37,542 nt of DNA, taken from positions 1-37,542 of the IMG/VR virus record IMGVR_UViG_3300025430_000053. The stretch is one strand, 5' to 3'. The notes under the pieces are model-generated. The model was not told where the DNA came from and did not search any database. It saw only the letters and a list, made by a program, of their open reading frames with translations. This DNA comes from a virus. This document shows, one piece after another, positions 33,723 to 37,542 of this stretch. The first letter of the stretch is position 1; each line of letters begins with the position of its first letter. The translations under genes and the position numbers were made by a program.

Positions 33723-33852
33723 CCCTAAGAAATTATTAAAAAAAAATTTTAAAACATAGGATTTTGCACAAATTCGTGCTTGGTCAGGGGCCCGGCCGGA
33801 AGGGGAGGGGGTCTAAAAAAAGCGGGGTCGCAGGACTGAAAAGGGGACTGTC

Positions 33853-33985
33853 TGCACCAAATTGGTGCATGCACCAGACTGGTGCATTAGCGCACTGACA
33901 TGGTGCATATGCACCAGTCTGGTGCACGGGTGCTGCACTGCAACATGGTGGACTGGTGCGCTGGTCTATGCACCATTGTGGTGCA
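33853..33985. repeat. Left array of 17-bp palindromes TGCACCA-N3-TGGTGCA
   Basis: Full copies begin at 33853, 33870, 33910 and 33969, and a partial copy (CGCACTG-N3-TGGTGCA) begins at 33891. Central triplets differ (AAT, GAC, GTC, TTG, ACA) while the arms are conserved, the signature of a dimeric protein-binding site. The same element recurs at 37198-37288 beyond the plus-strand cassette. Confidence 0.88.
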
Positions 33986-33993
33986 TGGGTAAA

Positions 33994-34093
33994 CTGGTGA
34001 GCTGGTGAGCTGGTGAGCTGGTGAGCTGGTGAGCTGGTGAGCTGGTGAGCTGGTGAGCTGGTGAGCTGGTGAGCTGGTGAGCTGGTGAGCTGG
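33994..34093. repeat. 8-bp tandem repeat GAGCTGGT
   Basis: About twelve uninterrupted copies of GAGCTGGT lie directly after the palindrome array. No credible gene covers them. The period of 8 is not a multiple of three, so the repeated His-Gln-Leu-Thr-Ser-Ser-Pro-Ala frames on the minus strand are by-products. The core shares AGCTGGTG with both coding repeats at the left end of the window. Confidence 0.93.
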
Positions 34094-34203
34094 CTTGATG
34101 CGCGTGCGAGGGTGCTGGGCTGGGGTGGACACCATATCGAGCCAGTAGATAACAGAGCGCACCCCATAATCCCCAGCAAGGCATCTAATCGGCTCATAGA
34201 GAC

Positions 34204-34250
34204 GAGATCGCATATCGTTGATGGGGTAGCCTACAACGATGCACGATCTC
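34204..34250. repeat. 47-bp inverted repeat in the cassette leader
   Basis: Arms GAGATCG-N3-ATCGTTG and CAACGAT-N3-CGATCTC are complementary over 7+7 positions, interrupted by an unpaired triplet, and separated by 13 bases. It could form a cruciform or an RNA stem, or be two pairs of protein half-sites. Confidence 0.75.
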
Positions 34251-34329
34251 TACGCTTTCAATAGATATAAGGGCTGGCTGGTCGTTATTGCATCGCACCA
34301 AATAGATTAGGGTAAACACTTACTTCACT

Positions 34330-34378
34330 AGCTCACGAAATGAGCTTATGATCTTGCTTACTGGCTCATTCGATGAGC
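34330..34378. promoter_or_regulatory. Pair of related inverted repeats upstream of the amidoligase
   Basis: AGCTCA-N5-TGAGCT (34330-34346) and GCTCAT-N3-ATGAGC (34364-34378) share the half-site GCTCA and lie about 34 bases apart, ahead of the amidoligase start. ACTAGCTC at the left and GAGCTAGT at the right also pair with each other. An operator for an autoregulated cassette is the likeliest reading. Confidence 0.6.
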
Positions 34379-34466
34379 TAGTAGTATTCAGTAATAGATA
34401 TGGTGTAAGATCGTGAAGCCTGTAATTTTTTACTGGCTTTTTATCAACTTACTTAATGGAGTTTTT

Positions 34467-35828
34467 ATGAATAAATTATTAGATATATGGCTCGCTCACT
34501 ATGCTGGTAATGGTGATGTAGATGGTCGCAAAACATTAGTTCACTATCGAGTTCGTGACAACTTGCTGTCAGGATGCCACAAATCTTATCGGCATTATTT
34601 TTCCAGTAATCCAAGTGGATGGCTGGGCAAAAAGTTCGCTTTTAAAATGGTAGGTGGTTTAATCGGTAATGCTCTGCGAGACGGTAGTGATGATCTTGAG
34701 GAGATTCTCGACTATCTGAATGATGATCGTGATCTGCGCTCTACGCTCTGCTGGGGTGACATCATCAACAATTTATTTTCGGTAGAGATTCACAACTGCT
34801 CCGACTGTAATCGCTTAGAGCATGAAGATAATATGCACTGGGCTTACGATGACTATCGCATCTGCGATTCTTGTCGTGATCGTAATTACCACTGGAGCGA
34901 TTATCGTGACACCTATGTCAGAGATGACGATGACGAAGCCGATGAGGATGGTGTGATCGGTGAATATCACTCCAGCTCTGAATCATTCGATGGTATCCCC
35001 AGTTTGCACGATAAGCGCAAGAAGCCGATCTACTTAGGGCTTGAGCTTGAAGTCGAAGTAAACGATAGCGCAGATCGCTCCAATAAAGCGCAAGAGCTAC
35101 TCGATGCCATTAGTAATCATCGCTCCGATATTGATGGCTCTAGCTATACCTATGCTCTATGCGAGCATGATGGCTCGCTCGATCATGGCTTTGAGATCGT
35201 CACGAATTTTACTGGGCTTGATATTCATGCGAAGCAATTAGAGTTCTTTAAGAATCGTTGGAGATCGGTGCGCTCGCATGACACTTCAACTTGTGGATTG
35301 CATATCCATATCTGCAAGTCAGATATGACGCTCTACCATGCTAGTAAGCTCGTTTTGTTTATCAACGATCAGTCGAATGATGCGCTTATCTATGCGCTCG
35401 CTCGCAGATCATCGGATAGCTACGCAAAATTTCACGATAAAAAGCTTAATCTGCATTGGCTCAAGGAAGCTAAGCAGTATGACAATAAACGACACCAGCT
35501 CCAAAACTTAAATCAAGATCGCTACGAAGCTCTGAATTTTCAAAACTCCAATACCATCGAGTTCAGATTGTTTAAGGGATCGCTCAAGTATCAAACGATC
35601 ATGGCTTGCTTAGAGTTTACTTATGCGAGCTGGTTTTTTACCCTTGATGCGAGCTTGAATGAGCTTACTACTGCGAAGTTTTTAGAGTTCATCTGTAAGC
35701 CTGAAAATAAGCAAGACACGATCAACTTGAGAGCGTATTTATCAAGTAAAGGTTTTACGCTCCCTCGCTCTGGCCTTGTAAAGCAAAACCCTCGTATCAC
35801 CCCAGTAGTAGAAGCAATCGAAGCATAA
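34467..35828 (+). CDS. Amidoligase-like COOH-NH2 ligase with zinc-binding segment (453 aa)
   Basis: The C-terminal half (about 185-400) carries the signature of the amidoligase_2 family of the glutamine synthetase/glutamate-cysteine ligase superfamily. It has YLGLELEVE (189-197), CEHDGSLDHGFEIVT (232-246), CGLHIHI (276-282) and NTIEFRLFKGSL (362-373). These enzymes join a carboxylate to an amine with ATP. The N-terminal part (1-110) is helical and unrecognised. Between them a CSDC (111-114) and a CDSC (133-136) pair form a zinc-binding segment, followed by an Asp-rich linker. The start ATG 34467 is preceded by GGAG five bases away. A GTG further upstream (34413) has no such site. The next gene encodes an ammonia-releasing partner. 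Confidence 0.82.
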   Translation: MNKLLDIWLAHYAGNGDVDGRKTLVHYRVRDNLLSGCHKSYRHYFSSNPSGWLGKKFAFKMVGGLIGNALRDGSDDLEEILDYLNDDRDLRSTLCWGDIINNLFSVEIHNCSDCNRLEHEDNMHWAYDDYRICDSCRDRNYHWSDYRDTYVRDDDDEADEDGVIGEYHSSSESFDGIPSLHDKRKKPIYLGLELEVEVNDSADRSNKAQELLDAISNHRSDIDGSSYTYALCEHDGSLDHGFEIVTNFTGLDIHAKQLEFFKNRWRSVRSHDTSTCGLHIHICKSDMTLYHASKLVLFINDQSNDALIYALARRSSDSYAKFHDKKLNLHWLKEAKQYDNKRHQLQNLNQDRYEALNFQNSNTIEFRLFKGSLKYQTIMACLEFTYASWFFTLDASLNELTTAKFLEFICKPENKQDTINLRAYLSSKGFTLPRSGLVKQNPRITPVVEAIEA

Positions 35829-35858
35829 ATATCAACTTAACTTAAAGGAATTTATATC

Positions 35859-36863
35859 GTGTGTTTACTTATCACTCAAAACTCAAACGCTCCAGCTCTC
35901 TCTGACGAATGGCTCGAAGATTTTTACGACTACAACTCTGACGGAGTAGGTGTCATGCGCTCCGACAATGGCTCGCTCATCATCGAAAAGATTTTGCCTA
36001 AAACTGCAAAAGATTTCGTGAAGTTTTATCGTGAGCATATCGAGGGAAAATCTTGCGCTTTTCACTTGCGTATGAGAACTCATGGAGCTACCGATCTTGA
36101 CAACTGCCATCCATATGAAGTTCTCAACTCTAAAGATCATGGTGTCGATCTATGGCTTATGCACAATGGCATCTTACATACCGACAATAAAGCCGATATC
36201 ACGAAGTCAGACACCTATCACTACATCAAGGATTATCTGCGACCTATGCTCGCTCACAATCCCGATTTTGCTTTTAGCGAAGCATTTGCAGAATTGATCG
36301 GTGAGCATATTGGCGCATCAAATAAATTCGTGCTTATGGATAACGATGGTCGTATTGTCACGATCAATAAAGACGAGGGTGTTTACTGGGGTGGTTTATG
36401 GCTCTCAAATACCTACGCTTGGAGCGCCAGTAAGAGCGCCAGTAAGACACCTATCAAGGGCATCAAAAAAGCTCGTAAGCAAGTCGCAGAGAAGCCAGTA
36501 TCAACTTATTACCCCCCAGTCGGTAAGTCATACTCTCACTCGTATATGAATGGCTCTTACTATGATGGTGAAGTTCGACCAAAATCATACGATTACGAGG
36601 ATGCACTCGACTACGATATCGACTATATGCTCGATATGATGCTGGAGGAGGGTTTTACTACTGCAAGCACCCTGACTAATTACGAAGTTCGCTCATTCAT
36701 TGACGAGTTCGGTGAAGCAAGTTTTTTTGATCTCTGCTACATGGTGATTGATACTCGCTTGAGCGAGGGTGAATTTATCCAAGTCATCAACAATTACGAT
36801 CTCGCTCGCAAGTCATTCTCATGGCTGGCTTACGAATCTACTAAGATCAGGGAGTTTGCATAA
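35859..36863 (+). CDS. Class II glutamine amidotransferase-like protein (334 aa)
   Basis: The start is GTG 35859 behind AAAGGA, and the second codon is Cys, which becomes the N-terminal nucleophile after Met removal in Ntn-type glutaminases. Residues 66-76 (CAFHLRMRTHG) and 99-106 (WLMHNGIL) match the arginine/glycine and HNG motifs that bind glutamine. The glutaminase domain ends near residue 190. The C-terminal 140 residues have no recognised domain: a Tyr/Ser-rich linker, then an acidic helical part with EDALDYDIDYMLDMMLEE. Together with the amidoligase it could supply ammonia from glutamine for amide formation, or remove glutamyl groups. The stop overlaps the next start (TAATG). Confidence 0.83.
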   Translation: MCLLITQNSNAPALSDEWLEDFYDYNSDGVGVMRSDNGSLIIEKILPKTAKDFVKFYREHIEGKSCAFHLRMRTHGATDLDNCHPYEVLNSKDHGVDLWLMHNGILHTDNKADITKSDTYHYIKDYLRPMLAHNPDFAFSEAFAELIGEHIGASNKFVLMDNDGRIVTINKDEGVYWGGLWLSNTYAWSASKSASKTPIKGIKKARKQVAEKPVSTYYPPVGKSYSHSYMNGSYYDGEVRPKSYDYEDALDYDIDYMLDMMLEEGFTTASTLTNYEVRSFIDEFGEASFFDLCYMVIDTRLSEGEFIQVINNYDLARKSFSWLAYESTKIREFA

Positions 36864-36955
36864 TGACCGATACTCGTTTGCGTTGTCCGATCTGCTCTCG
36901 TCATAAAAGATGGGGTGGTAATGTTCTCTGCGTGTTTTGCAGAGCATTACTTTAA
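36863..36955 (+). CDS. 30-residue zinc-ribbon microprotein
   Basis: A very short frame translationally coupled to the amidotransferase (TAATG). It contains CPIC (8-11) and CVFC (23-26) separated by a basic stretch HKRWGGN, a minimal zinc ribbon. It ends just before the terminator, as a true last gene of an operon would. It may bind nucleic acid or act as a regulator or adaptor of the two enzymes. Confidence 0.6.
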   Translation: MTDTRLRCPICSRHKRWGGNVLCVFCRALL

Positions 36956-36977
36956 AACTAAACTCTTAAACCCTTTT

Positions 36978-37001
36978 AAACCCGCTTAGGCGGGTTTTTT
37001 T
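36978..37001 (+). terminator. Rho-independent terminator of the plus-strand cassette
   Basis: AAACCCGC and GCGGGTTT form an 8-bp stem around TTAG, followed by a further T-run. It lies 23 bases after the zinc-ribbon stop. Confidence 0.92.
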
Positions 37002-37197
37002 ATTCCTAGTCGAGGGATAGGGTTTAAGCGTTTAGTTTTGAGCTTGTACGCTGGTTTTACTGGAGTTTGCTACCCCATAAAAGCAGCATATCGGCTCATT
37101 TAAACGATCACCATTGATTTTAAAATAGGGAGGATGATATAGGTATAGGACAACTGAACGAACGGCTCTAAAGCCCTTTAAAACGGCTCTATGCGAG
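37002..37197. other. Non-coding spacer after the cassette
   Basis: No supported gene is seen. AACGGCTCT occurs twice (37161-37169 and 37182-37190), and one GGCTCAT is shared with the cassette leader. A minus-strand frame at 37032-37244 has no coding signs. Confidence 0.6.
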
Positions 37198-37288
37198 TTC
37201 ACCATAATGGTGCGTAGTTTGCACCAAAATGGTGCATTATGCACTTTTTTGGTGCAGCACTATTTTGGTGCAGCACAACATTGGTGCA
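37198..37288. repeat. Right array of 17-bp palindromes
   Basis: Five copies of the TGCACCA-N3-TGGTGCA element begin at 37198, 37220, 37240, 37256 and 37272. The copy at 37220 is perfect. The others have diverged in the left arm while the right arm TGGTGCA is kept (TGGTGCG in the first). The last three are spaced exactly 16 bases apart and share one base. Confidence 0.85.
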
Positions 37289-37320
37289 TCATGCTGCATC
37301 GCACCATGCCCGAACCCCGA

Positions 37321-37542
37321 TGGACTGGGTAGGTGTGACTGGACTGGGTAGGTGTGACTGGACTGGGTAGGTGTGACTGGACTGGGTAGGTGTGACTGGA
37401 CTGGGTAGGTGTGACTGGACTGGGTAGGTGTGACTGGACTGGGTAGGTGTGACTGGACTGGGTAGGTGTGACTGGACTGGGTAGGTGTGACTGGACTGGG
37501 TAGGTGTGACTGGACTGGGTAGGTGTGACTGGACTGGGTAGG
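37321..37542. repeat. 19-bp tandem repeat at the right edge
   Basis: About 11.7 exact copies of TGGACTGGGTAGGTGTGAC run to the window end and probably continue past it. No gene is visible in them. Identical copies suggest recent expansion and explain a contig break here. Confidence 0.95.

Larger units (their letters stand above)
34094..34466. other. Leader region of the plus-strand cassette
   Basis: No gene is credible in these bases. They hold one long inverted repeat (34204-34250) and two shorter ones (34330-34346, 34364-34378). I cannot point to a convincing sigma-70 promoter, though one must lie here or further upstream. GGCTCAT occurs at about 34192 and 34363, and again near 37094 beyond the cassette. 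Confidence 0.6.

Noticed and set aside
33784-34213. Minus-strand frames with repeated HQLTSSPA
   Set aside because: They come from an 8-bp repeat that opens all three frames. There is no ribosome-binding site or recognisable domain.
34413-34466. Upstream GTG start giving 18 extra residues to the amidoligase
   Set aside because: The segment is hydrophobic and without a ribosome-binding site. GGAG sits five bases before ATG 34467.
37032-37244. 70-codon minus-strand frame
   Set aside because: It overlaps the palindrome array, and has no ribosome-binding site and no family signature.
37321-37542. CRISPR array
   Set aside because: The units are contiguous 19-bp repeats without spacers, as are the other arrays in the window.

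Overview
The window is a piece of a tailed, podovirus-like phage genome, probably a metagenomic contig because both ends stop inside tandem repeats. The host is very likely Gram-negative: the lysis cassette encodes a two-membrane spanin pair (Rz with Rz1 embedded in it), and there are LPS-type glycosyltransferase genes. I cannot name the host. The layout and the freshwater-phage-like tail proteins would fit an aquatic proteobacterium, but that is inference.

Bases 1-33449 are one late region, read entirely from the minus strand. In transcription order it runs: a small unknown gene (33449), an intein-derived Hint protein, the large terminase, a P22-like long portal, two small proteins, a GroES-like co-chaperonin, a scaffold, head genes and the major capsid protein (to 23642, followed by a terminator). 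Then come decoration or fibre proteins, an IPT/TIG protein, a collagen-like fibre, a large beta-repeat fibre, a glycosyltransferase/methyltransferase module, a second collagen-like fibre, the lysis cassette (holin candidates, Rz/Rz1), a glycine-rich adhesin with a small partner, a SAR endolysin, a lysine-rich protein, neck and tail proteins (gp4-like and gp10-like), and finally a giant repeat-rich protein that runs off the left edge. Genes are tightly packed, often with ATGA or TAATG overlaps.

Eight copies of a sequence with the invariant core GCGTATTAGT lie just 5' of minus-strand genes or transcription units. Most continue as an A/T-rich stretch ending in TA followed by a purine, with the dimensions of a T7-type single-subunit RNA polymerase promoter. 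The morphogenesis genes are P22-like rather than T7-like. The polymerase itself would have to be encoded outside this window.

Bases 33450-34466 are a complex non-coding control region: an 18-bp palindrome, six perfect copies of an 11-bp element around an A/T-rich core (a candidate replication origin or operator array), an array of 17-bp palindromes TGCACCA-N3-TGGTGCA, a GAGCTGGT tandem repeat, a long inverted repeat and two short ones. Bases 34467-36955 are a divergent plus-strand cassette: an amidoligase with a zinc-binding segment, a class II glutamine amidotransferase and a 30-residue zinc ribbon, ending in a strong terminator. A second array of the same palindromes and another tandem repeat (19 bp) close the window. 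The cassette looks like an independently acquired module that forms amide bonds or delivers ammonia on an unknown substrate. No replication genes, RNA polymerase, integrase, tRNA or CRISPR array were seen.
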